A stretch of DNA of 64,000 nucleotides from Sycon ciliatum. Its lineage: Eukaryota > Porifera > Calcarea > Leucosolenida > Sycettidae. The notes beneath the pieces were generated by a model that saw only the letters and a program-made list of their open reading frames with translations, ran no database searches and was not told where the DNA came from. This document shows, one piece after another, positions 1-10,289 of the stretch. The translations under genes and the position numbers were made by a program. The stretch's first letter is position 1. Each line of letters starts with the position of its first letter. The stretch lies in NCBI RefSeq assembly GCF_964019385.1, contig NC_088645.1, positions 40,971,838 through 41,035,837 on the forward strand, written 5' to 3'.

Positions 1-545
1 TCTCACTTTGTTGTTGTTGTTGTTGTTGTTGACGGCTCCTGTGCCTTCTCAGCATTGTTGGCGGGTAAGCACCTGGATCGTGTCCAAGTACTGCGGCTCT
101 GGTGGCTTGAGGGATGTACGGGTGCTCGCCGTGCGCCCCTGGCGGCAATCTGCTAGTGAAGCTTGGTACCTACTGTGTCCGGGAGATTTTCATCCAGAAG
201 TTGATCTTCCTAGGCTGGAGCTGCTGCTACTCCTGTGCTAGCTCTCAACCACTGGCGCTCCTACTCGGCTCCAGTGTGGGCCATTAACCACCCTGCTCGA
301 TTTCGCACTGTTGCTATTCCACACCGTCAGCATTTAACTCTGAGGTCAGACCTTGATCCCTCCCACCATATGCTTTCTGTCTGTCTGCCTCTCTCTCACA
401 CACAGACGTGCGCGCATACACACAAACGCACCTGCAGACATTCGCACATACACACACAGGGACACACACATACACATAGCCAACTTCTCTGTGTTTGGTG
501 ATCATCATCTGTTTTCTGATGTGCAAGCTCACCTCTAATGCCGAT
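1..545. other. No gene seen; TTG and CA simple repeats
   Basis: A (TTG)n tract lies near 10-31 and a CA-rich stretch at about 398-477. The short open frames here are low-complexity translations and I see no splice-bounded exon. Confidence 0.6.
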
Positions 546-1087
546 TACAACTTACGACAACTAGCACTGCCCGACAAATGACGCTTGATGGACGATGTCC
601 GATCACTTAGCTCTTTCACCTTCGACGCCTGCCGTTGTTCTCTTCCGTTAGGCTTGTTTGGTTGGTTGCTCCGGTCCGCACACTCCACACCTCCAACGTC
701 CGTTGATTTCATGTCCGTTTTTGTTGATTTCATGGCGGTTTTCGTTTCACTTCTTGGTCTTCCTCGTTTCCTCTTGTTGATCGTTGTTGTCACTTCCATT
801 ATCGACGTATTCAAATCCCCAGTACTCCGTCTCTTCACCTTGCTTCTGGTAACTCTTCCGGTGTCTATGAGCTCCAGTGTCACATTGGGTGGTTTTCGAG
901 ACGGTCTCCCAAAAACGGACATGAAATCAACGGACGTTGGAGGTGTGGAGTGTGTGGACCGGAGCAACCAACCAAACAAGCCTAACGGAAGAGAACAACG
1001 GCAGGCGTCGAAGGTGAAAGAGCTAAGTGATCGGACATCGTCCATCAAGCGTCATTTGTCGGGCAGTGCTAGTTGTCGTAAGTTGTA
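546..1087. mobile_element. Fold-back (MITE-like) element with 177-bp arms
   Basis: The arms 546-722 and 911-1087 are reverse complements with about one mismatch, around a 188-bp spacer. Both outer ends finish in TA beside CAACTTACGACAACTAGC or its complement, which fits a TA target duplication of Tc1/mariner-like non-autonomous elements. Open frames on the two strands translate to the same peptide only because of the inverted repeat. No transposase is present. Confidence 0.75.
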
Positions 1088-1247
1088 TAGTGTCCTCGTG
1101 AAAGTGTGACAAGTGTTCCCTGATGTGTTCAACGTGTATGTCTACAACTTGCAGCTGTTTGTTTTTGAGTTTTTAACACTTTTTATCATTTTAGCACATT
1201 CTCTATATAGTTATGTGTTTTTTTTCAAATTTACAACATTCCCTGTA

Positions 1248-1283
1248 CTATCCTGAAGAGAAGGGAAAGAAAACGTTTGATAG
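1248..1283 (+). ncRNA. Hammerhead-like motif with reduced stem II (family E, decayed)
   Basis: Stem I is CTATC/GATAG. The core reads CTGAAGA, one change from CTGATGA. A 9-nt segment replaces stem II, followed by GAA, then AACGTT as a minimal stem III and a U at the cleavage position. It is related to the motifs at 3988-4028 and 4679-4719. The core substitution and lack of a paired stem II argue against activity. Confidence 0.4.
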
Positions 1284-1539
1284 AAAAGAAGTGTCTACTG
1301 AATTGTGTGGATTTGCGTCGTTGCATGCGAATACGTATTACGAAACAATAATAATAATACGAAGTAGTGGCTGCGACTTCGGCGATGATTTGTAAGAAAA
1401 GGTTTGCTCCCCACACCGGAGCTCGCGCTATTCCGCCGACTTTTCTTGACACTTGACTGACTCACGACTGCCATCCAGAGCACACGAGGAGCACGTCGCA
1501 CCTTCCACTCGGCAAACCTGCAAGAAAGCACCACTCCCT

Positions 1540-1585
1540 GCTCAATACACAGTGTTTCGGGGAATTCACCCCTCATCAGTTGAGC
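1540..1585 (-). ncRNA. Type I hammerhead ribozyme, family A copy 1
   Basis: Read on the minus strand, stem I is GCTCAA/TTGAGC, extended beyond an internal loop by CTACTC/GAGTGG. The core is CTGATGA, stem II is GGGG/CCCC with loop TGAATT, then GAA. A 3-bp stem III (ACA/TGT) precedes the GUA cleavage triplet. All catalytic core bases of the known hammerhead consensus are present. The short stem III is typical of retrozyme and Penelope-type hammerheads, which act best as dimers. Function is inferred from structure. Confidence 0.85.
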
Positions 1586-1869
1586 TTGAGTAGGCTGAGG
1601 AAGATTGTGCCTGAAGAGCACCACTTATATAGTGCTCTCCAGGCACAAACATCACCAGGGATACAAACTTACAGAGACGCTCCGCTTCCAGCGCGACAAA
1701 CACCTCGTGAACACCAGATAGCAGCGTGAGTCAGTGTCGCTCCTGGACGGTGAGACAGACGTCGAGGAAGCGGAGCGTCTCTGTAAGTTTGTATCCCTGG
1801 TGATGTTTGTGCCTGGAGAGCACTATATAAGTGGTGCTCTTCAGGAACAATCTTCCTCAGCCTACTCAA

Positions 1870-1915
1870 GCTCAACTGATGAGGGGTGAATTCCCCGAAA
1901 CACTGTGTATTGAGC
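1870..1915 (+). ncRNA. Type I hammerhead ribozyme, family A copy 2
   Basis: Identical in core and stems to the copy at 1540-1585 but on the other strand, so one transcript across both would hold a ribozyme and its antisense. Core CTGATGA, GAA and a GUA cleavage site are intact. Confidence 0.85.
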
Positions 1916-2059
1916 AGGGAGTGGTGCTTTCTTGCAGGTTTGCCGAGTGGAAGGTGCGACGTGCTCCTCGTGTGCTCTGGATGGCAGTCGTGAGTCAGTC
2001 AAGTGTCAAGAAAAGTTGGCGGAATAGCGCGAGCTCCGGTGTGGGGAGCAAACCTTTTC

Positions 2060-2060
<1 letters not shown>

Positions 2061-2103
<43 letters not shown>
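2061..2103. repeat. (AAT)n microsatellite
   Basis: About 14 AAT units join the family A repeat to the following family C unit. Such tracts occur at the ends of most hammerhead-bearing units in this window. Confidence 0.9.
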
Positions 2104-2104
<1 letters not shown>

Positions 2105-2718
2105 TAGAAGAGAAAAAAAGGACATATGGATACGAGTTTAGAGTAACTCTCCATCACTGTAACATGATACTATATACAGTCAGAAAGTGCAATAACTAGG
2201 CACAAAACTGACAGAGTACTGAGACATTCGACGTCCTGACACCTATCGTTTTCGCAAAGCTTCCCTTTCTTTACTTACCTTTGATATTTATGACCCGCCC
2301 AAGTTGGGTGGTGTGCTGCTTTGCTGCTTCGAATTGTAGTTAGACCGCTTTGTCAAATATCGTACTGGTCTCGTCATCGTCCAGTAACAATCGACATTCT
2401 TTGTTCCGTTGGGACTGTAGCTTTTGCTCGTTTTCGTTGCGCTTGCCTTCCCCTCTTTGGTCTTTCCATAACCTTGAACCTTCCAAGTTGGAAGGCTGTC
2501 GGTTAGCGCTACGAAGATGTGTTGAAACTAGGTGTCAGGACGTCGAATGTCTCAGTACTCTGTCAGTTTTGTGCCTAGTTATTGCACTTTCTGACTGTAT
2601 ATAGTATCATGTTACAGTGATGGAGAGTTACTCTAAACTCGTATCCATAATTATGTCCTTTTTTTCTCTTCTACATTTATTTATGGCTCGACATCCGAGT
2701 TTCAAATAATAATAATAA
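2104..2718 (+). repeat. Family C repeat unit 1, fold-back form
   Basis: The unit ends with a roughly 145-bp segment (about 2528-2680) whose reverse complement forms its left end (about 2104-2247). Its body, from about 2248, is repeated directly at about 2900-3350. It ends in (AAT)n. This copy lacks the hammerhead found in unit 2 because the inverted end replaces that portion. Confidence 0.75.
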
Positions 2719-3351
2719 TGTAGAAGAGAAAAGGACATATGGATACGAGTTAATAGTTTCAAATTGCACACCTGATGAGCCGTCACGAACCATACGGCGA
2801 AACGTACGTCGTGTGAAACCACTTGTTTTGTAGTTGTAGTCCATCACAATGTCATGCATGAGGAGTACTGTAGGAGTTTGGCTTTCGGCTTGTACAATTC
2901 GTTTTCGCAAAGCTTCTCTTTCTTTACTTATCTTTGATATTTTATGACCCTCCCAAGTTGGGTGGTGTGCTGCTTTGCTGCTTCGAATTGTAGTTAGACC
3001 GCTTTGTCAAATATCGTACTGGTCTCGTCATCGTCCAGTAACAATCGACATTCTTTGTTCCGTTGGGACTGTAGCTTTTGCTCGTTTTCGTTGCACTTGC
3101 CTTCCCCTCTTTGGTCTTTCCATAACCTTGAACCTTCCAAGTTGGAAGGCTGTCGGTTAGCGCTTCGGAGATGTGTTGAAGCTAGGTGTCAGGACGTCGA
3201 ATGTTTCAGTACTCTGTCAGTTTTGTGCCTAGTTATTGCACTTTCTGACTGTATATAGTATCATGTTACAGTGATGGAGAGTTACTCTTAACTCGTATCC
3301 ATATGTCCTTTTCTCTTCTACATTTATTTATTGCTCAACATCCGAGTTTCA

Positions 3352-3380
<29 letters not shown>
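2719..3380 (+). repeat. Family C repeat unit 2, hammerhead-bearing, ends in (AAT)n
   Basis: Direct repeat of the preceding unit from about 2900 on, with few substitutions. Its 5' part carries the hammerhead at 2767-2815. Units meet head to tail through (AAT)n, as described for retrozymes and for Penelope-like pseudo-LTRs. No protein is recognisable. Confidence 0.75.
2767..2815 (+). ncRNA. Type I hammerhead ribozyme, family C
   Basis: Stem I is CACAC/GTGTG, extendable by GTTTC/GAAAC. The core is CTGATGA, stem II is GCCGT/ACGGC with a 10-nt loop, then GAA. A minimal stem III (ACG-TA-CGT) precedes the GUC cleavage triplet, with cleavage expected after C2810. Every conserved core position of the known hammerhead consensus is present, while the stems are unrelated in sequence to families A and B. 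Confidence 0.85.
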
Positions 3381-3383
<3 letters not shown>

Positions 3384-3536
3384 GAAGTAGTGGTTGCGAC
3401 TTCGGCGATGATTTGTAAGAAAGGTTTGCTCCCCACACCGGAGCTCGCGCTATTCAGGCAGTCGTGAGTCAGTCAAGTGTCAAGTAAAGTCGGCGGAATA
3501 GCGCGAGCTCCGGTGTAGGGAGCAAACCTTTCTTAA
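3381..3536. repeat. Family A repeat, internally deleted hairpin
   Basis: The ends match family A arms in opposite orientation (left 3381-3457, right about 3458-3536) with the hammerhead-containing middle missing. It is flanked by AAT tracts. Confidence 0.75.
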
Positions 3537-3975
3537 TAATAATAATAATACGAAGTAGTGGTTGCGACTTCGGCGATGATTTTGTAAGAAAGGCTTGCTC
3601 CCCACACCGGAGCTCGCGCTATTCCGCCGACTTTACTTGACACTTGACTGACTCACGACTGCCATCCAGAGCACACGAGAAGTCCATCGAACCTTCGACT
3701 CGGCAAACCTGCAAGAAAGCACCACTCCCTGCTCAATACACAGTGTTTCGGGGAATTCACCCCTCATCAGTTGAGCTTGAGTAGGCTGAGGAAGATTGTG
3801 CCTGAAGAGCACCACTTATAGGTTGCAGGTTTGCCGAGTCGAAGGTTCGATGGACTTCTCGTGTGCTCTGGATGGCAGTCGTGAGTCAGTCAAGTGTCAA
3901 GTAAAGTCGGCGGAATAGCGCGAGCTCCGGTGTGGGGAGCAAGCCTTTCTTACAATAATAATAATAATAATAATG
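3537..3975 (-). repeat. Family A repeat, hairpin with hammerhead in the loop
   Basis: After a short AAT tract, the left arm (about 3590-3706) and right arm (about 3829-3952) are reverse complements. The hammerhead-bearing segment occupies the loop. AAT tracts lie at both ends. Confidence 0.75.
3731..3776 (-). ncRNA. Type I hammerhead ribozyme, family A copy 3
   Basis: Same core and stems as 1540-1585 (CTGATGA, GGGG/CCCC, GAA, GUA, stem I GCTCAA/TTGAGC). It lies in the single-stranded loop of the surrounding hairpin repeat. Confidence 0.85.
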
Positions 3976-3987
3976 CACTTGTCATAA

Positions 3988-4028
3988 GTATCCGAACGTT
4001 TTCGGTCCCTTCTCATCAAGGATTATAC
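3988..4028 (-). ncRNA. Hammerhead-like motif with reduced stem II (family E)
   Basis: On the minus strand: stem I ATCC/GGAT, core TTGATGA in place of CTGATGA, a 9-nt stem II segment, GAA, AACGTT and a cleavage-position C. It is the inverted twin of 4679-4719. Probably inactive or needing partners. Confidence 0.4.
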
Positions 4029-4351
4029 AGGAATGGCTCAAGCTGGAAAGACTAAAACTTATATAGCGTAAAGATAATTAGATAACAACACTCGTGACAA
4101 GGTGGAAAATTATCAAGTTTAGCACGACACAAAACTCGAAGGAAAATAATAATAGTGACAACAACATAGTACGAAGTAGTGGTTGCGACTTCGGCGATGA
4201 TTTGTAAGAAAGGGTTTGCTCCCCACACCGGAGCTCGCGCAATTCCGCCGACTTTACTTGACACTTGACTGACTCACGACTGCCATCCAGAGCACACGAG
4301 AAGTCCATCGAACCTTCGACTCAGCAAACCTGCAAGAAAGCACCACTCCCT

Positions 4352-4397
4352 GCTCAATACACAGTGTTTCGGGGAATTCACCCCTCATCAGTTGAGC
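4352..4397 (-). ncRNA. Type I hammerhead ribozyme, family A copy 4
   Basis: Complete family A core and stems, identical to 1540-1585, within the nested unit at about 4170-4566. Confidence 0.85.
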
Positions 4398-4678
4398 TTG
4401 AGTAGGCTGAGGAAGATTGTGCCTGAAGAGCACCACTTATATAGTGCTCTCCAGGTACAAACATCACCAGGGATACAAACTTACAGAGACGCTCCGCTTC
4501 CAGCGCGATACACACCTCGTGAACACCAGATAGCAGCGTGAGTCAGTGTCGCTCCTGGACGGTGAGAACAACATAGTGAGCAAATTAAGTTACATTGTTA
4601 CCACCTCGACGAGGAGTAACACCAAACAACATCTTTACGCTATATAAGTTTTAGTCTTTCCAGCTTGAGCCATTCCCT

Positions 4679-4719
4679 GTATAATCCTTGATGAGAAGGG
4701 ACCGAAAACGTTCGGATAC
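4679..4719 (+). ncRNA. Hammerhead-like motif with reduced stem II (family E)
   Basis: Plus-strand twin of 3988-4028: stem I ATCC/GGAT, TTGATGA core variant, 9-nt unpaired segment, GAA, AACGTT, C. Confidence 0.4.
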
Positions 4720-4735
4720 TTATGACAAGTGCCTT

Positions 4736-5070
4736 ATTATGACTGGATGTGTGTTTGCGTGGATATTTGCGACCCATAACTTACCTTCGTTTTAAAGTAT
4801 TATCCGCCTCCGACCTCTTTAAAAAAAAAATAATAATAATAATAATAGCACATTTCGCGTAGTAGAGCACTAAATAAAGAAATTCAGTGTTTGTTTCCGC
4901 TTCTGTCTTGTGAGCATCATCAGCTAGGTGTAGTAGCTGCTGATACTGATTTCTCCTCGGGTGTCGAGCTGCACAGTTTCTTCCAGTCCCGATAAGACAA
5001 ACTAATTTGTTCAGTCCATTGAAGTTCGTCCAAACGAGGTCTGACTGTAGTACATGCATACATGTATAAC
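4736..5070. other. No gene seen; short AAT tract
   Basis: An A-rich tract runs into (AAT)n at about 4822-4846. A CTGATGA on the minus strand near 4917 does not fold into a convincing hammerhead. No coding signal. Confidence 0.5.
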
Positions 5071-5538
5071 TAGGCATGGGCGGGTAATGCTAGCATTATG
5101 GCTGGCATTATAGTCCCTTTTTTCCAGGTGGCATAATGCTGGCATTATAACATCATTTCGCATGCAAAATTGGCATTACAAGCATAATTGCCGGTCGACA
5201 ACGGTGTCATGCATGAAGCTGGCTAGGTCCAGTTCCGAAAATCGTGCATCTGAACCCGTCCGGCTTCGCCCGAAGACTTGACGTTGCAAATCAACCTTCT
5301 CAGTGGATTGTTTCAGACAACATGCTCACTGCTGTTTTTTAAAGTTTTTTTTTTCTTCTACGCTTTGGCCTTGATCCAAGACGGCATTCTTAAATCGACT
5401 TTTCCAACTTTCAAACAGGCATTATAGAGTAGTGTGAGCATTATAAGTGGCATTAATACCAACTTCATTAATATCATATTATGAGTATTTCCTTTAGCAA
5501 TATCGCAGCAAATAACTAGCATTACCCGCCCATGCCTA
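5071..5538. mobile_element. hAT-like MITE
   Basis: The terminal inverted repeats begin TAGGCATGGGCGGGTAATGC and end with the complement at 5538. Subterminal GGCATTA-type motifs repeat inside, a habit of hAT elements. No 8-bp target duplication is obvious and no protein is encoded. Confidence 0.65.
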
Positions 5539-6627
5539 CCGGCTAAACGATATCGGAACCTAAATAGCACTATGTGTACAATATTCCTTTCTAAGCTCGC
5601 GCTGTGCGGTGCGGATAGGTCATGCGTCGTTGCCAACTTGCCGCATGTGCATGTGCAGCAGGAAGGCACCACATGTCGACTACTATTTATACTGTACAGC
5701 ATTGTGTGCTTACATGCATCTACGGCCTTGTGGATGCAATTGAGTCTCACATACAGTCATGTACATGAAATATTGCTTGTAGTGCGGCATCAGGTGTTAA
5801 CATACAATGGCTAAATATTTTCTCCACAAGTGTGTTTGTGTCCAGAGCCAACTCAGGTCCAGTATTATTTATGACCATGAAAACAAGTACTCCGGGCTGA
5901 AATTCTTCTATGACAGGCATGAACACTTGCCTTACAATTGCTCGTGATTGTACAAAGTACATATTCGCTGTTGCTGTTGCATCAATTTTGCACCATTTAC
6001 ATTGTAGTGCCACTAGTGGCATCACCTGCATATGCGTATTGAGTCAAACAATGTTACCTCTGTATTATTAGATAATTATGCTTATCGTGGCTATCAAGAG
6101 CTTCGATGCAAATTCCCAGCTGACGAATTATGTCCAGCTTGTGTTCAGCTCAGCTGGCACTCACAACTCATAATAATTGCGTTCTAGACGCCAGATAAGA
6201 TGTTTCACCTACAATGTAGACAAAACGTCGATGTTCAAGAAAGCCGTCACTTCATCTTCTGTCCATCCTCAATAGCACGTTCGTGCAAATACGTCTGAAA
6301 CACAGTAGCGACAAACCGACAGCGGCGACACGCCGTCTTCTCCGAATGAGCTTCTAGTATTTCTACCGTTCTAATTCAGATTCGCAAAAAATGTCCAAAT
6401 AAATAATAGATTCCACCAAGCTCACTAGAATCTTGCGAACCGTCAACATGCAGGCATTTCAAGTGTTCGAGCGTGCGTAAATTCTGCTCAGCGGCTCAAG
6501 AACATTCGCCACGCGAAAAAAAGTCGAAAATCGGAAGAAGGTATCGACCCAGTTCGTACTATCCTGGACTGGATTGGCAACGTCCAACAATCGGATTCGT
6601 ATTCTATGACTATGAGGTCTCATGAGC
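5539..6627. other. No gene seen
   Basis: Moderately AT-rich sequence without long open frames, recognisable repeats or RNA genes. Confidence 0.5.
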
Positions 6628-6762
6628 TACAGTCCATTCAGAAAAAAATGAACTTCTACTTTAAGTTCTAGCTTTTGGCCATAAATGGGTCAAACTTTGA
6701 GTTTTTTTAGAATTTTTTTTGGCAATCCCCGATGGAATCCTCTTCCAATGGACCGTATGCGT

Positions 6763-7493
6763 GTTAAAACAAAATGGCGTCACGATTTATTGAAAGTGAT
6801 AGTTGGTGGAACGAGTGTTCAAACCCATTTTGAACTTCATACTGTTCGTCTTCTTTTTGACATGCTCTCTTTCCATCGTCCTTAGCTTTTGTTTGTTGAG
6901 AGCTGTTTTGGCTTTCTCCTATACCTCTGGGGGATGCCAAGTGATGGTTTTGAGAGGCTGGTGATGGCTGTGAGCGAGAGTTTGCCGATCGGCGTCGTCC
7001 TCGCTATAGCGATGAAAATACTAGTTACTGCGCACCTGGCACATATCACAACACGTCGGAGCGTCCAGGAGCAAAGGAATCTTGGGTTTTCACTGGAATC
7101 TAGTTCCTCCAGCATCGTGTAGCCCACCGTCGGTGAATGGCGGTCCAGAAAGGTCGAAACTGGTCTTCTGCAGCATCTCGCAGTCCTGCGAGGCACACTG
7201 AATACGCCTGTCATGTATTCTACAAATAAAAATCACGAAGTAGTGGACTTTACAGTGATGAGTCTATCCTGTATGCTGCAAAAGACGCAGGAAATGTGAC
7301 TGGTGTCCGTACACTGGACGCCAATATCATCCCAGTCTTCTCCTGCAGGATCTGTTTGACATTGACATACCGGTATGCAGTGGGTCGACATTGGCCTGGT
7401 TTGGCAGCTATCTGCCTGGGTGGATGTAGCAGGTTTGCATTGGCGCGTCGTCCAGTCCGACATTTTCTTGTAACTGTGGAGTACCGGCAGGGT
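6763..7493 (+). repeat. Left arm of 730-bp inverted repeat
   Basis: Reverse complement of about 9541-10289 with scattered substitutions and small indels, most divergent near the inner end. Confidence 0.85.
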
Positions 7494-9540
7494 CTGAGAG
7501 GTTGCTCGTGCTGTGAACACATCTCTACTGCCTGTCTCGTCCTGGAAGTGCCGTCTCGCCGCTTCCTTGCTCTACAGTCACGCCGTTATTTCGCTTTGTT
7601 TCGTGGTGCAGCTCAAAACCTGCCCAAACAACTGTGAGCTCGCAACATGGTATGGACAAATTGCACCACTCATGCTGGTTAACTAAAACCGGGATAGTCG
7701 AGTAAGCGAGTTCACTCCCTGGGCCTTGGCAAGATCTGTTCAGCGCGGGCTATTCCAACCTCCAAGTGCATAGTCACCGATCGATCCATGCGATGGTGGT
7801 TGACCTACAAAGAGCCAAGGTCTACTAGTACTACTATTGGATGCTGTCTACATGCAGTCAACAAAATCAAAGTACCTCAGTATGCCCCAGAACAGGGCAT
7901 GTGCATCTATAGCATGACACAACAGGGGTTCTGGCGGCACCTGTCAAACAAGCAGTAGCGACTAGTGCCAGCTACCTATTGGAGGCTAGCCGCTACAGTC
8001 TGTCACTGGAGATAATTATTATGTTCACTGTTTAGACTGAGCACAATCAATGATGCCCAATCAATCTGCCCAATGTGTGTTCTGTTCCACCTAATTATAA
8101 CGTCCCATCGCATCAACCCTACTACACGCACATGTCGTCACTCTAGCACGACTTGTGTTATTATTGTTTATTTTGATTCGCACGATAAATAAAGCACAAT
8201 AAACGTTAACTTGACCGAAGGTTAAAGGCGACTGCAGATAGAGGAACACATCGAGGTACAGGTGCCGGCATCAATACAGTATCAGAGAGGTACGCAGAAA
8301 AAACTCTCGTAAGCCCAAGGGGAAGTGGTTGATGAGGGATGAATGCACTCTCCACGCTCGTCTACACTGTTCGTGGAAATGCACACATACATACAATAAT
8401 ATACAACATAGCAATAGCATGCACAGAACCGAACAATTTCATGTTCACACATGCAAGCACAGACCTGAACATTAGTACCAAAAGCCGATACAGACAATAT
8501 CCCCATACACACAGACGCACACACACACAATGTCCCATGTATGCGCCCGTGGCGAGAAAAGCACGCAGATCTAAAAATGCACTGGATGTGAACCCACAGA
8601 TTTTCTCTAATAGCAATGATAGCGGATCTGATTCTGAATGAAACACACACACAATACAATTATTGAATGCCCATCCGCAGATGATGGCAGGTCCTGAAAG
8701 AACAGGCAGTGTTCCAGTGATGGGGAACAGAACTTCGAGTGGCGAGTGAGGTATACACACACATGTGCGTGCGCGGGCACACACCAAAGTATGAAGAAAT
8801 AGAATCGACATCGTAGTATTCATTGGTTGGGGAATGGAAAGGAAAATAAAACATTGCTGTAGGTTATTGTTGTAAGGACACTGGGAGCACAACAGAAAGG
8901 TAAGCAACTTGCTTTGAAGCAAAGAAAGTTATTATTCCACGGATCTCAGAAGGAAGGAACGTTCCAGAATGCTGCACTGGCAACAGGCGGCCTGCATGTG
9001 CGCGGCCCCTGCAGTCGGTCCAGCTGCCGGCCTTGCAGTGCTGAAAAGAATGTGCAGTACAGCATGTCACATAGTATCGCAGCCTGGACAAATAGACGCT
9101 GGGAAGTCCTAGTTATGTGCTCACCTACACCACGATGCACCAATCTTCTGAGCTACTTTGGCAACAATTTTGTCCACTTGAGACCGAGGCTCCCATGGGC
9201 TGAGCCAGTTGTTGAGGGCTGCATCAAGGTGGACGGCAATGACCGCTGATGGCAAGGCAATCCATGACACACAGTCACTAGGGCATCGTCAACATGGCGC
9301 TGAGGCTGGATGGATAAAATCAACCTTTAGGCTGCCGCGGGATTGACAACGAGGCCGCTGTCTCGAAGCTAGTCAGTCAGCCTGGTCACCGCCATTGACG
9401 AACCAGTCGCCACCGCCAGCAGTGGCGGTAGGTTGTGACAAGTATGGTGCAATATTGTCAGCAAATTCAGTACTCAGGATAAGATGAGTGACAAAGGGAA
9501 CGTTGTGTTTGATAATATTGAAGTGAACAGGGATGATCAC
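7494..9540. other. Spacer between the arms; no gene seen
   Basis: CA-rich microsatellite patches occur at about 8500-8530, 8643-8655 and 8754-8784. The open frames are short and low in complexity. Confidence 0.5.
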
Positions 9541-10289
9541 AAACCCTGCGCGTACTCCACCGTGAGTTACAAGAAAATTCCGGACTGGACGACGAGCAAA
9601 CACCAACCTGCTACATCCAACCAGGCAGATACTATAACGATAGCTGCCAAACCAGGTCAATGCCGACCTACTGCATAATGTCAATGTCAAACAGATCCTG
9701 CAGAAGAAGACTGGGGTGTTGGCGTCCAGTCACTGAGTGTACAGACACCAGTCACATTTCCTGCGTCTTTTGCAGCATACAGGATAGACTCATCACTGTA
9801 AAGTCCACTACTTCGTGATTTTTATTTGTAGAATACATGACAGGCGTATTCAGTGTGCCTCGCAGGACTGCGAGATGCTGCAGAAGACCAGGTTCGACCT
9901 TTCTGGACCGCCATTCACCGACGGTGGGCTACACGATGCTGGAGGAACTAGATTCCAGTGAAAACCCAAGATTCCTTTGCTCCTGGACGCTCCGACGTGT
10001 TGTGATATGTGCCAGGTGCGCAGTAACTAGTATTTTCATCGCTATAGCGAGGACGACGCCGATCGGCAAACTCTCGCTCACAGCCATCACCAGCCTCTCA
10101 AAACCATCACTTGGCATCCCCCAGAGGTATAGGAGAAAGCCAAAACAGCTCTCAACAAATAAAAGCTAAGGACGATGGAAAGGGAGCATGTCAAAAAGAA
10201 GACGAACAGTATGAAGTTCAAATGGGTTTGAACACTCGTTCCATCAACTATACCACTTTCAATAAATCGTGACGCCATTTTGTTTTAAC
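9541..10289 (-). repeat. Right arm of 730-bp inverted repeat
   Basis: Partner of 6763-7493. Sequence identity is high across the outer 500 bp. Confidence 0.85.

Larger units (their letters stand above)
1350..2061. repeat. Hammerhead family A repeat, palindromic pair
   Basis: Two copies face each other. The left arm, about 1394-1690, matches the reverse complement of the right arm, about 1772-2061. Each unit runs from a GAAGTAGTGG-type end beside (AAT)n, through a hammerhead motif, to a segment containing GCGGAGCGTCTCTGTAAG. The same family recurs at 3378-3950, 4170-4566, 11200-11705 and 56215-56436. No protein is encoded; the open frames simply follow the repeat. Confidence 0.8.
3976..4735. 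repeat. Family E inverted pair enclosing a family A copy
   Basis: The outer segments at about 3976-4070 and 4640-4733 are reverse complements (family E). A family A unit, about 4170-4566, sits between them with its hammerhead at 4352-4397. This suggests one hammerhead repeat inserted into another. Confidence 0.65.

Noticed and set aside
545..1109. Same 40-residue peptide start on both strands
   Set aside because: It comes from the inverted arms of the fold-back element and does not indicate duplicated genes.
4890..4935. Another hammerhead on the minus strand (CTGATGATGCTCAC...GAAAC)
   Set aside because: CTGATGA and GAAAC are present, but stems I and III do not pair convincingly.
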